Positions 1 to 11,300 of a DNA stretch of 64,000 bases are shown piece by piece. Made by a program: the position numbers and the translations under genes. The notes beneath the pieces are model-generated. The model was given only the letters and a program-made list of their open reading frames with translations, had not been told where the DNA came from and ran no database searches. Positions within the stretch are counted from its first letter, which is position 1, and each line of letters opens with the position of its first letter. The DNA comes from Panax quinquefolius (taxonomy: Eukaryota; Streptophyta; Magnoliopsida; Apiales; Araliaceae): positions 13,540,565 to 13,604,564 of the forward strand of contig CM035151.1 in NCBI GenBank assembly GCA_020205615.1, written 5' to 3'.

Positions 1-10
1 CACACACAAA

Positions 11-266
11 CAAATAATAATAATAATAATAATATTAATAATTATAATAGTACTACTAATAATAATTATAATAGTACTACTAATAATAATTATATCAATA
101 CTACTACTAATAATAATTATTATTATTATAATAATAGTAATAGTAATCTATATAATAAAGATTGATTCATTCTAATTGATTTGGTAGAAAAAGAACAAAT
201 GCAGTTCGATTCATTCTAATTTTAATTCAAAATAATAATAATAATTATTATTATTATTATAATAAC

Positions 267-299
<33 letters not shown>

Positions 300-598
300 A
301 ATAATAGTAACAACAACAACAACAACAATAATAATAATAATAATAAAAAAATAAAGTAATAATAATTATAATAATATTATTATTATAATAGTAATAATAA
401 TAATAGTAATAAAGTAATAATAATTATAATAATAATATTATAATAGTAATAATAATAATAATAGTAATAAAGTAATAATAATTATAATAATAATAATAAT
501 TATACTAATACTAATAATAATAAAATAATAACAATAATAGTTATTATTATAATAGTAATAATAATAATAATAATAACAACAACAACAACAACAACAAC

Positions 599-634
<36 letters not shown>

Positions 635-645
635 TATTATTGTGG
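11..645. repeat. (TAA)n/(ATT)n-rich compound microsatellite
   Basis: Almost continuous AAT/TAA/ATT triplets interspersed with ACT and AAC triplets, including pure (AAC)n runs near 306-326 and 575-600. The minus-strand open frame here reads only runs of Tyr, Cys, Ile and Leu, so it is not a gene. If the CAMTA gene continues to the left, this microsatellite lies in its third coding intron. Confidence 0.9.
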
Positions 646-1655
646 TGGTGTGGTGAATTATGATAATTGTTATCGATGATTTTAAGTTTTGTAGACAAGT
701 TTAGATTTTTCTGGATATCTATTTTTAAAGGAAAATTAATTATTGTGGTAGTGTGGTAAATTATGATAATTATTAAGTTTGATTGTAAGTTATTTTAAGT
801 TGCAAAGAATTTTTAGGTAATATAGTATTTTTCGAATTTTAATCTAATTTTTCGTTACGTCTGAAGGCACGGGTAATTACTAGTACCTAATAAAATAACA
901 AATAAGTTACCTAAGAACAGCCTAATAAGATTTATATTGACCCACATTGAGGATGAACCAAACTCCAAAGTTTCTTCTTCTTACTTTTTTCTTCTTTGCC
1001 CTTTAAACAGTCACCATCATTGACTTGTTGTCTTAGGAAGCTACACGTTCTCCTTGCCCTTTTGAATACATTCTGTCTGCCTGGGTAGCTCTCCTCGGTG
1101 CCCTTTGAGTAAGATTCATTTAGTAACAACAGACCTACTTTGTAGTTCCATATAATTGTCATATATCCCAAAAAAACATGGTTGCAACCCCCCAAACACC
1201 ACACACAAAAAAAAAGGATATTCTTATTATTAATACTTCAAAACACAAAAATATACCACCCACTTTACTGTTCACAAGTGGTCACATGTCTAGACAGAAG
1301 AACAAGTCGAATAATTAATCTGTAATGTGGTAAAAAAGGACAACCTATTATCTATATTGTAAAAGTAAAAGTATACCACCCACTTGGACTTACAGAGCAG
1401 GAAAAAAAATCATTACACAAAAAACAACATTTGGTTACATTAAGAGCTCTTACCACCACCACTCATTTCATTTAAAGACCAAAATTATTGGTTACGTCAT
1501 TAGACCAAATGGTGCATGTAGTTCAGCCAATACAATAGAAGTATCATATTCTTTATCAATTTCACATCAAGAATTACAAGCGTATGAGAAATATTAGTGG
1601 CGTATTTATAAGTATTTGCTGATTACAACACAGTAAAAATTGGAAAAAGTCTCAC
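646..1655. other. Non-coding stretch left of the CAMTA exons
   Basis: No exon could be recognised on either strand. On the minus strand this follows a good donor (GTGAGA, 1650-1655) and should be intron 3 of the CAMTA gene; the next expected exon (second half of the CG-1 domain) was not found before the window edge. A phrase with TATACCACCCACTT occurs twice (near 1250 and 1371), suggesting a local duplication. The minus open frame at 932-1204 resembles nothing I know. Confidence 0.5.
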
Positions 1656-4361
1656 TTTCAAGTGTTCATGGGCTTCTTTGATAGTCTTCCCATCTTTTTT
1701 CTTCTTCCAGTTATGGCCATCTTTCCGAAAATTCCTGAGCATCTTACGGTCAAACAAAACAATCGTGCCACCTAAAAGATTTTAATTAGACACGTTATAA
1801 AAAGAACTACTAATCAGTTATCTACAAAAATTTATGAGCACAGAATCATAATGTACATAGAACTTTTTAAAACTGCATTCATTTTAATGAGTGGAAGAAA
1901 AATTTAACTGGAGATGAATGGCAAGAAACAACGCATAAATTATAATTAAGTATAGAATGATATACCTGGTGGCAAATTCACAGGCTTTACATATATGGTG
2001 AAATATTTATGGTTACAAAGTATTGCATAAATCTCATTTGGTCGAAGCCATCTTGCCTTGGCTTCCTCCATTATGTTGCCAATAGCCAACTCTGTCCACA
2101 AAAGAAGGAGCCTGAATAACATTGTGATAACAAGAAAAAGGGGGAGTTGAAAATTTCACATGGGGCAAGCTTGACACATAGGGTGATAATTGTAGTGTTA
2201 CAGTTGAGTCATCTATAAAGTAAATTTTAGTTTTTATACTGTTAGAATTGTATTGTATATATTTTGTTAGGTCTTGAGTCTTGACGATTCAAGGTATCTT
2301 TTACTTTCCACAATTGCAAACTATGGGTTGTACATGGTTAGATTATTCAACTCTTTAAGTATCAATCAGTCTCTAATCTTCATGACCAAAAAGAATCTAT
2401 AGTATTCAGCAAAGGAGACAGTTTTCGTAAATATGAATCTGTCCATATAATCTTATTTTATGGAACATTGAATTATGAGTTGTTAAGATTTTGTTTGCAT
2501 GCTTTAAAAGATGTGAGGGTGAAGTATAATACTTCTCTTAGTTACTTTTATTCTCCAATCAGACTAATTTAGTCACTTTAATCTTGACCACCTTTACAGT
2601 TCCTATTCTAATCTTTACTTCAACGTAGATTCAGTAAAAACCAACCTAAACCCAATTATGAGGCAAACCATTGTCCTCAATACTGTTAACAACGCCACTA
2701 AAGCCCAAAACATCTCTTTTGTTGCTTATTCTTAATCCTAATTGGCACCAACTGTCGCACCATTGATGAACCCCAAAGCCCAACATATTGATAAACCTTG
2801 AAGAAATATAAATTATATAGTCCCAGAAAGTCTGCATCAACTTTTCGCATCAATCTGGTAAAAGAGTAGTATCCACTTTTAACACATGCTCTACATTGAA
2901 GTTATGAACATGCATTGAAAGTAATAATTAGTGTTCTAAAAATCTCCACCTAGGTCTGCTTAGACCCCGCCTAGGAGCTAGGCCCCCTGGTGCCTCACCT
3001 AGGCCCAAGGCGACAAAAAAATCCCTACAGGAAATTAGGTGAGGGCCTAAGCGGGGTCTAAGCGGAAAGGTTTTTTATTTATTTTAATAACATCTTGATA
3101 TATTTATTTTTCTAATGATTTACCATATTCATAATATAGGTTGTAGCATATCAAATCATAACAATAAGTGAACATTATAAATCAAAATGGATAATTTTAT
3201 TATAGTTGTAATTTTTTGAACTTGTACTAACTTCAAATTATATAAATGATGATACGTTTGTAATATTTAGTTTAATTCAATATAATTCTTAAATTTATGT
3301 TTAGTTTCTTAAGTTTTAATATTGAATTGAATTCTTGAAATTTTAAATTTTATTATTTAATAGCAATCTTGTTTATGAATAAAACTAATACATTAAAGAT
3401 ATGTTTGAACTTTCAACAATTGCATGTTTGTGTTTGAACTTTGACATTGGCAATATGAATGTGTTTGAACTTTAAGCAAAAACCTTTATTATCTTTATTA
3501 TAGATTGTTTTGCTTTATATTATTGTTTGTTTGGATAAATGTAAGATAAAATATTAAAATTGACTTAAAATAAAAAATTCCCGCCTAGGCGCTAGGCCCC
3601 AGCCGGCCGCCTCCCGCCTTTCAGAACATTGGTAATAACTGCATGAACCACATTTTAGATCCTAAGCTCTAAGGCTGTCAGATATAACCAACTAACTGTA
3701 AGTAGATCGAATCTATGCCCACAAATATTATCAAGGAAAAGGTGTCAAAGTCGACTTAAGTAGAATATATGACCTAACAAACTATATGTGCATATTTATA
3801 TATAGTTTTTCTAAATTTCTTCATAGTTAAGAGTAGCTCGACACCAACCAGCCTCTTTCGACACTTGTCCAGTAATCTGTTCACCATGGCAGGCACAAAA
3901 AACTGCACCCCTCATGATTCAATAGCTAAATCCCCAATTTAAGCTCAACTAATACTCAATAAAGCAGACCAGTAAATACACTTGATTTAGTAATTGAACC
4001 ATATAATCGATTGTCAACATTTTAGAATTAGAAGCAAAACTAGTTACTAAACTCTTAAACATAACTATTTTTAATTTTTCAATAACTATCAAAAGATTTC
4101 TACCCCTTTCTGCAAAATGTTGCTACTTCTCAGGTACGCCAGTGCATCTGTGCATTATAACCCCTAATTTAAAACCTTCCAGTCAACCCAAACACAAACA
4201 AGACGAAAACCAACAAAATCGCCACAATCAATCTCCAAAAAAGAAGGCTGGAACAATCATATATATATATGTGTGCGTGTGTACGTTCATTTGGTACCTT
4301 CCATGGTGTGGAAACCATGAATCTCCGAGCCTGCAAGTCGTCCCGGTACTGAGCTTTCCAT
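1656..4361 (-). CDS. CAMTA calmodulin-binding transcription activator, 5' part (CG-1 domain start)
   Basis: Three exons join in frame on the minus strand: 4298-4361 (from ATG at 4361), 1966-2091 and 1656-1771, together 306 nt or 102 codons without a stop. All borders are GT/AG (donors at 4297, 1965 and 1655; acceptors before 2091 and 1771). The product begins MESSVPGRLAGSEIHGFHTM, then reads WLRPNEIYAILCN, KYFTIYVKPVNLPPGGT and LFDRKMLRNFRKDGHNW before the basic KKKKDGKT stretch. This is the CG-1 DNA-binding domain of CAMTA proteins, closest by memory to the CAMTA5/6 type, which bind CGCG-box promoters and respond to Ca2+/calmodulin. The TIG/IPT, ankyrin and IQ regions are not in the window; they either lie beyond the left edge or are lost. 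Unlike the surrounding transposon frames, these exons carry no frameshift. Exon 2 has YV in KYFTIYVKPV where I would expect NV. Confidence 0.85.
2932..3628. mobile_element. Non-autonomous TIR-like element in CAMTA intron 1
   Basis: The ends form a short inverted repeat, TGTTCTAAAA at 2932 against TTTCAGAACA ending at 3628. Both ends carry GC-rich CCTAGG/GGCGC-type words unlike the AT-rich core. A perfect 12-bp internal inverted repeat pairs CTTAGACCCCGC (2959-2970) with GCGGGGTCTAAG (3051-3062). No open frame is present. Similar CCTAGGCG-rich small elements are common in plant introns and are usually regarded as hAT-like MITEs, but no convincing target duplication is visible, so the class is uncertain. 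The rest of the intron (2092-2931 and 3629-4297) shows nothing recognisable. Confidence 0.5.
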
Positions 4362-4474
4362 TGCGATCAGCTCAATCGAACGTCCAATCTAAAAAATGAA
4401 CCAAATTGGCATTACAATAACAATAATAACATGTAAAAGTATTAATTAAATAGCACAAAATACACCGTAATTAG

Positions 4475-4516
<42 letters not shown>

Positions 4517-4650
4517 CTCCTGTATACCTACTGCAGGAGGAAAAGAGCGATTTGGATTGAATTTGGAGAAGGAAGAAGAAGGTGTTTGTGTTCTTTGAAT
4601 CAAAACAAGGAAAAAATTGGAGAGACGAGAACACCTTTTGGTTTCACCGT
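4362..4650 (-). promoter_or_regulatory. 5'UTR with intron and promoter side of the CAMTA gene
   Basis: Reading minus, a polypyrimidine tract and AG (4389-4391) precede ATTGGACG and then the ATG at 4361, which fits the end of a 5'UTR intron. A GTATAC donor lies near 4522-4527, with a purine/pyrimidine-rich exon upstream of it (about 4528-4640). Leader introns are usual in CAMTA genes. The transcription start is not defined by any clear TATA box. Confidence 0.5.
4476..4511. repeat. (TA)n microsatellite
   Basis: About 18 uninterrupted TA units inside the proposed 5'UTR intron of the CAMTA gene. Confidence 0.9.
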
Positions 4651-5571
4651 CTTCGGTCGATAATTACTAGTATTATTTATTCATATTGATTAATTTATTA
4701 TGTTTGTGCTACTACGGTCTCTCCGGTAGTCGGTAGGAGAGAAAGTAAAATTGTACAGGTCATATCTGGACGGTTCTGTTTACCTTTGTGAGTTTTGAAT
4801 ATAAAAAAAATAAACATAAAAAAAGGTAAAAGTATGTATCTCTCAAAGTTTTATAAAAATTTATTTTTAGTTCTTAAGTATCAATTTTTTAATTATTTTT
4901 CTTTAAGTTTAATTTTTTTCTTATAAAATTGTTCTCTTTTTAATAATTTTAAATGTCATTTTAGAGAGTGCTTCTGTCTCTCAATATTAATGTGTTTAGA
5001 ATGAAACAAAGTAAATGTGTATTGAGCTACGTAAAATGTTAGTTTTGATCCAAATTCATGTTTTATAATAGATAAAAATGGAAGTCTTGTGGCAGAATTT
5101 TAAAAATTATATTTACATGTCTTGACTCAATATTTCCTTTATAATATTACTATAATTTCATTAGTATGTTCAAAATAATAATTTAAAAAAAAGTAAATTT
5201 GAAAGAATAATATTGAGAAAATTGATACTTTAAGACTATAGATAAAATTTTGTAAAACTTTGTCGAACACTTTTGTAGTTAACCCAAAAAATGAAGGCAA
5301 CATAAATTTTGAATTAAGACATAAAAAATAATTTTAAAATATATTTTTTAATTATGTTTTTGTTAGTTTATAAAAGATTCATAATTAGTGAGTTTATTAA
5401 AGAAAATATAACTTATATTTAAATTTACATTTTATCTTCTTTCTATATGTTTTGTTGTGCTGCTTGTATTAAGTTTACACTTTATTTGTGAGTATATGTT
5501 TTTTATTATTATGTTGTTTGTGGGCTTGTCTATATGTTTGTCGTATGTATGTATATACGAACATATATATA
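4651..5571. other. AT-rich intergenic DNA
   Basis: Very AT-rich with no supported coding frame, RNA gene or repeat structure. The short overlapping open frames on both strands near 5475-5720 are partly inside the adjacent MITE and are not genes. Confidence 0.6.
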
Positions 5572-5824
5572 CTCCCTTCCTCACAGGATAAAAGTTTTGA
5601 TAGACTTTTCACGCATATTAAGAAGAGGAATAAAATGACAAAATTACCTATAATAATGTCATTAAATATGGAGAGAGAATTAGAATAAGAAAAGTATGAG
5701 ATATTTAATGTTACGGGCATAATAGGAAAATATGTGTAAAAGTTTTGTTATTAAAAGAAAGTGGACATTTAACACGGGACAACCCAAAATAGTAATAAAG
5801 ACTTTTATTCTGGGACGAAGGGAG
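5572..5824. mobile_element. Stowaway-like MITE (253 bp)
   Basis: Begins CTCCCTTCCTC and ends GACGAAGGGAG, an imperfect terminal inverted repeat of the CTCCCTCCGT type typical of Tc1/mariner Stowaway MITEs. A TA dinucleotide flanks both sides (5570-5571 and 5825-5826), the expected target duplication. The interior is AT-rich and non-coding. Confidence 0.8.
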
Positions 5825-5826
5825 TA

Positions 5827-6235
5827 TATATATAGGGTAAAGGTCAAAAAATACTCCAGATATTTTCTCTGAAATTCCTTTCCACACTGAATTTATATTT
5901 TTCCAAAAGTATCCTTTGACGTTACAAATTTCAGGTAACCACTAACCCTCCCGTTAAAAAAAGGGTTAAGTTCAGATGACCACCTGGGGTTTGAGCGGTT
6001 TCCCACTTAACCACCTATAGTCAGTAAAGCTACATTTAAACACCCGACCTTTTGAGTTCAAATTCGTGATCATGATTGTCAATTAAATGTGCCGCCCTCG
6101 AGTACTGTGTAACCGTCAGTATAAAAGATAAACTTTATCAAATTTGACAGTTTTACCTGTCAATTTAAATTTCGGACCTTTGAGCCTTCTTCTACCCTTC
6201 AGAACCTTTCTTCTATTCTCTGTAAAACACCATCA
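5827..6235 (+). promoter_or_regulatory. Upstream region of the Transposase_28-like gene
   Basis: Contains TATAAAAG starting at 6120, about 115 bp before the ATG at 6236, and a C/T-rich leader just before the start codon. The part before 6060 is non-coding, with a CACCTGGGGTTTGAGCGG-type phrase seen in plant repeats. It may be the leader or LTR remnant of an old transposon. Confidence 0.35.
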
Positions 6236-7536
6236 ATGGCTTCCCAAGATTCTGAACAAGATCATCCCCTGTTAGTGACACCAATCAGCGTCGTTCCTCC
6301 AAACCCGAGCCCCAACAAGGACGCCTCAAGTTCCAACCCGATCGCTGCAACTACTAGAAAGAAACCGATAACGAACCCCAAACCCCTTCCCAATCCTTCT
6401 ACATTCTATAGGAGTAAGGAACAATATTCTCACGCCAACACTCCATCGAAAGTTACAGAGATTGATTTGAAGAGGCTTCGAACTCATTGCCACATTCCGG
6501 ATACCCACTTGGTGAGAGCTCCCAGGTCTGAAGAACGGATGTATCAACGTCCCGAAGGATGGACGGCTGTTCCGATGACCATTTTGGAAAAGGGGGTTTG
6601 GTTCCCTCTTCATGCTTTCATAGTGACTATCTTAAGGTTTCTGGGTGTCGAGTTTGCCCAGTTGGTACCGAATTCTTACATCCATATCCTAGCGTTCATC
6701 GCCTTCTGCCACGAGCTGGGTGTCGAACCTACCCTCGACTACTTCTTCACCGTGTACAAGATTATCCAGTCCAGGGAGAAAGGGTTTAAGGCCATAAGCA
6801 AGCATTCCTCGAAGACAGGAGAGAAATTCGAGAGGCATTCATTGGTAAACACTCCTTCGAGCAACAGGGGGTGGCATGAGAGGTGGTTTTTCGTCGAGGA
6901 CTCAAATCACCTCTTTCACCGAACTTCACCACCCACGAAGAAGACTTCTATTGACTTCGGAGACATTTCTGAAGAACGTGAGGCCGAATTGATAGAATTT
7001 TTTGACAATTCCCCGAAGGAAGAGTGGAACTATAGGCTTCTTTCCAAACAGGCGGGGTTATACGATCACAAATGTAATTACGAATTTATTTTTTGAATAT
7101 TTTGCGAATTGTTGTGATATGGAACTTGATGTAGAACTATTAATCTTCTGTAGTAACTTTGATTAAACCGCCGTCTTTGGAGGTAAAGGACTTGGAGGAT
7201 TTTCTAGTTGGAAAGTCGGTTGAAGCCACTGCCGAATCTTCACAGCAGGAAGTTCCCTCCGAAGATAATGTAGCCGAAAAATCTGTAGAGGTCGATGCTG
7301 ACCCCCCACAACCAGAAGCCTCCTCCAACTTCAAACTACCTACTGAGACACCAATTGTTTGAAACACGCATCACTTTGAACCTCAAACCCATGCACCCGT
7401 AGATGATGAACCCATTCTCTCGGAAGACGTCCTCCAGCCTCGTCGAAAGAGAAGAGCCCTCCGCAGACCTCGACTAATTTCCATCCCATCAGACTCCGAG
7501 GCCCTTTCTGAATCAGAACCAACTGTCAACCCAATA
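6236..7536 (+). pseudogene. Transposase_28-like 'putative gypsy type transposon' protein, truncated by an LTR
   Basis: The first exon runs from ATG 6236 to 7073. A likely 80-nt intron (GTAATT at 7074, TAG ending 7153) restores frame to exon 2. Residues about 120-180 contain GVWFPLHAFIVTILRFLGVE and PNSYIHILAFIAFCHELGVE followed by YFFTVYKI, the pattern of the plant Pfam family 'putative gypsy type transposon', whose proteins accompany Tat/Ogre-type elements; the exact molecular role is unknown. The N-terminus is Pro/Ser-rich and the exon-2 tail is acidic (EVPSEDNVAEKSVEVDADPP). A TGA at 7360-7362 interrupts exon 2, but the same frame reads on with Arg-rich and Ser/Glu-rich sequence to 7536, where an LTR begins. 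So the gene is broken by one stop and by insertion. The long intact first exon contrasts with the frameshifted neighbours. Confidence 0.65.
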
Positions 7537-8137
7537 TGTGACGCCCCCAAAATTAGGTATACGTCACCCATCTTGGGTCGCCACTTACATGGTACATAAA
7601 TTCAAATACAACTTACTAACCTAACTGTTGTATACAATACGACATAAACTGTGAGTTTGAATACAAATATTATCTACTAGATATTATACAAACTCAAAAG
7701 GAGTCCTCATTACAACTATTATCACACTATTTCACGAATAGTGAGGACTACTAATGTTATCCTCGGACCATTACTCTTCGTTCCCAGGCTTCGTCCCAAA
7801 TTTATGTTCTCATTTCACAAGAGAACGGTGAAAAAAAAAGGGTGAGCTCAACTAGCCCAAGAAAGAAATATTATGACTAAGATAATGCAGAATAAATTAT
7901 CATTAGCCTTGAACAAAGATGTTAAACCGATAAAATACAATAGACAACCGCTTTTAATCTGCGCATCGAATATCAATCCATTAAAAGAGTCGAGTAGAAA
8001 ATAAATTCTACTATCTTTTAGGTTTTAAAAGGTTTTCATCAATTTTTATCACGAGACTTCGACAATAAATAAACCACCACATCTAATCATCCTCGCATAC
8101 CACGGTCAAGGATTTTCATCAAATTATCATCGTTCAT
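7537..8137 (-). mobile_element. LTR fragment A (terminal 600 bp only)
   Basis: Starts TGTGACGCCCC and matches the first 600 bp of the adjacent LTR B nearly base for base (both carry GGTATA..TCACCCATCTTG..GTCGCCACTTACATGG). It stops at ATCGTTCAT where LTR B begins. The flank on the left is CAATA (7532-7536), and no second copy was found, so the remainder of this LTR or element was displaced or deleted. Confidence 0.8.
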
Positions 8138-10573
8138 TGTGACGCCCCAAAATTAGGTATATCGTCACCCATCTTGAGTCGCCACTTACATGGTACATAA
8201 ATTCAAATACAACTTACTAAACTTAACTGTAGGTATACAATCGACATAAATCGTGAGTTTGAATACAAATATTGTCTACTAGATATTATACAAACTCAAA
8301 AGGAGTCCTCATTACAACTATTATCACACTATTTCACGTAATAGTGAGGACTACTAATGCTATCCTCGGACCATTACTCCGCTCCCGACTAAATCCCAAA
8401 ATTATGTTCTCATTTCACAAGAGAACGGTGAAAGAAAGGGTGAGCTCAACTAGCCCAAAGAAGAAATATTATGACTAAGATAATGCGTAATAAATTATCA
8501 TTAGCCTTCAACAAATAAGTTAAACCGATAAAATACAATAGACAACCGTTTTAACTCTGCGGTGAATATCGAATCCATTAAAAGAGTCAAGTAGAGAATA
8601 AAATCTACTATCTTTTAGGTTTTAAAAGGTTTTCATCAATTTTTTATCACGAGACTCGACAATAAATAAACCACCACATCTAATCATCCTTGTACCTACT
8701 TGGCCGAGGATTTTCATCAAATTATCAATGGTCATGACTATCTTAGAATCACCCCCAGTCATAATCATACCAAAAACTATCCATCATTGCATTACAAAAG
8801 CCATTTGAGGACTTTTATCACATCATTTATAACAAGCCGTGATTATACCGAATGATCCTCGTCATAATCATACTAAGTTCATCTATGCACGTAAGCCAAA
8901 GATAACATAATATATCATGAGGATGATGACAATGACATAATAATTCAATAAAACAAGTTCAAGAATTATTTTATCCGAGAATTAATAACGTCCAAATTGT
9001 CAACAAGATCTTTGTTTTGTAGAGTAAAATTCAAGAATGATCGGAAGAATATTTCCATGAAAAGATCTTTGGATGAAACGCAAATATCGAGGATATTCTA
9101 CTAATTTCATGGAGTATAGAAGTCAAAGTTTTAACCAACTGGGTATAATAAAGAATGGAATAACAAAAGAAATCACCATGCATGCGGTATTTGGATTGAT
9201 GCGAGTTATTCAATGTAATAATAATAATCGGAACGGTCGGTGAAATTCACAATTCACTGGATGATCCAACGTAATAATAAATGCTTGAATAATAAACAAT
9301 GGAACCAGTCCTGTAAAACACATGACGGGATATTCCAATGGAATGAATAATAAATGCGGAATAATAAACAATGGAACCGAAGTGTCCGGTGTAAAACACA
9401 CAGACAGGATATTCCAACAGAATAATAAAGAATGGAATAATAGAAGAAGATCACCAAGTATAGGGGATTCCGCGTATACAGGTTATTCCAACATAATAAA
9501 TAAGGATGGAATAACATAAGGATTTCACCAATTATAGGGTATCTGTATATACGAGTTATGTATAGGGTATACCACTTTTACTGAGTTATTCCAATGAATA
9601 ATAATGAATGGAATAACAGAGGTTCTCTTCATGAATACAAACGAATAATATCCCTTACGAATACAACAAATAATACCCACTACACCGTAAAAGACCTTTG
9701 GATATCAAAGTAGTGAAGTACTGTAATACTCTTCTTCTTTCTCTCTATAGATTTTCTCTATAGCTTCTCTCTATAATTTCTCTCTACAGAGTTTCATGAA
9801 TTAAGTAAGAAAATAATGAAGGAATGAGCTTATTTATAGGAAAATAGAATGCATAGTAATTAATCCATGAACGGTCCGATTGATTTACTTTAATCTGACG
9901 GTCCATATTTAAAGCAAAATCTTTTAAATAAAATATAATATATTCTATTTATATAAAAACATTTTACTATGCAAACACTATGCAACACTATACGCAAAAC
10001 ATATGCAAAACACTATGCAACACTATGCATAATAAAATATAATATATTCTATTTATAGAATAACTTTAATAAAGTATTACATTTTATATAAAAGATGTTT
10101 CGCATTTTATTACGTTAATATCGAATAAAATAAAACGTTATTATCGCTATAATAATTCATATTATTAATCGATGATAATGGAATCAAACCGAGTGACTTC
10201 TCACATAAGCATCAATAATCAATACCGGTAATATTTACTATGCAACCACACGTATTCATCGTACTTTTACTACCGGTAGTTCAACAAAGATCAACCAAAA
10301 CTTCCGTCGTTATTTCAATAAAATATTTTTGTCGTTTTCTCGATCCGACAATAATTACATTATAGGGTCCACCAATGATTTAGCCATTGTCATTTAATAT
10401 TCCTGCTAAAACCAAATATTCCCCGACCAATCGAATATAATATAACCACTTGCATACTTTGTAAAATTTATAAATACTACGCACAACTATAATATTATCT
10501 CAAATTCACACCATAATATTAAAAATTATTTCGACAAAATTTAAATCTTTATTGATAAAATCTGGGTCTCACA
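8138..10573 (-). mobile_element. LTR B, minus orientation, 2436 bp
   Basis: Runs from TGTGACGCCCC to GGGTCTCACA, the reverse complement of an LTR starting TGTGAGACCC and ending GGGGCGTCACA. It is followed on the right by ATCTCCCTCCTTATGG, the complement of a polypurine tract, so it is the 3' LTR of a minus-strand element. Length and sequence match LTR C and the three LTRs of cluster B. The open frames inside it are not genes. Confidence 0.85.
9831..9840 (-). promoter_or_regulatory. TATA box of LTR B
   Basis: Minus strand reads CCTATAAATA, followed downstream by AGCTCATTCCTTC and a GA-rich leader. The same arrangement occurs in every complete LTR of this group. Upstream (9960-10030) lie repeated CACTATGCAA words. 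Confidence 0.6.
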
Positions 10574-11300
10574 ATCTCCCTCCTTATGGAATTTAGCCCT
10601 CGAAATTAGGTGTACGACTGGTATGATAAAGAGGTGAGGATACCTTGAATACCTTTATAGTTGAAAACATTAAATTCATCTTGCAATCCGGCCAAAGATA
10701 TTCATTAACAATTCATCTTTGCACTACGGGCCAAAGATATACAAATCATAAAACCAATAATATCAAACGCAGCGACTTTAATAGTATCACGACCACGAAT
10801 TATCCATGCACCACCGGCCAAGGATATTCGTGTTTTCAATCTGATCATGATTATACCGAATAATCTTGGTCATAATCATACCAAGTCTATCAATGCACTA
10901 CTGGCCAAAGATGACTTTTACCACATCCGCGAATTAATATTTCATTCTTTGAGACTCACCAATAATTAATTCATATCATCGAATCATCCACCGCACTACG
11001 TGCCAAGATATTCATTAAGATCACGACCACGAATTATCCATGAACTACGGCCAAAGATAATCGTGTATTCATTAGTATCACGACCACAAATTATCCATGC
11101 CTTACTGGCCCGAAGATAATCGTGTATTCATTAGTATCACAACCACAAATTATCCATGCACTACTACCAAAGATAATTATGTATTCATTAAGTATCACGA
11201 CCACAAATTATCCATTGACTACTACCAAAGATAATCGTGTATTCATTAGTATCACGACCACGAATTATCCATGCACTACGTGCCAAAGATAATCGTGTAT
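10574..11300 (-). mobile_element. 3' end of internal region of element B, with hairpin/tandem array
   Basis: Begins with the PPT complement and AATTTAGCCCTCGAAATT, the usual end of gypsy pol. It then carries repeated units around TTGCACTAC..CCAAAGAT and, from about 11010, five ~58-bp units ATTCATTAGTATCACGACC..TTATCCATGCACTAC..CCAAAGATAATCGTGT. No coding sequence. It is interrupted at 11301 by the oppositely oriented LTR C. Confidence 0.75.

Noticed and set aside
438..698. 86-residue minus-strand open frame
   Set aside because: It consists of runs of Tyr, Cys, Asn, Ile and Leu from a trinucleotide repeat; not a gene.
2920..3640. Target-site duplication GTAATAA around the intron-1 TIR element
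   Set aside because: The two GTAATAA copies are at different distances from the TIR ends (offset by several bases), so they are not a proper duplication.
9031..9517. Minus-strand open frames with several Phe/Leu/Tyr-rich segments resembling membrane proteins
   Set aside because: They lie in the R-U5 repeats of LTR B, are present in altered frames in every LTR copy, and have no start or codon conservation.
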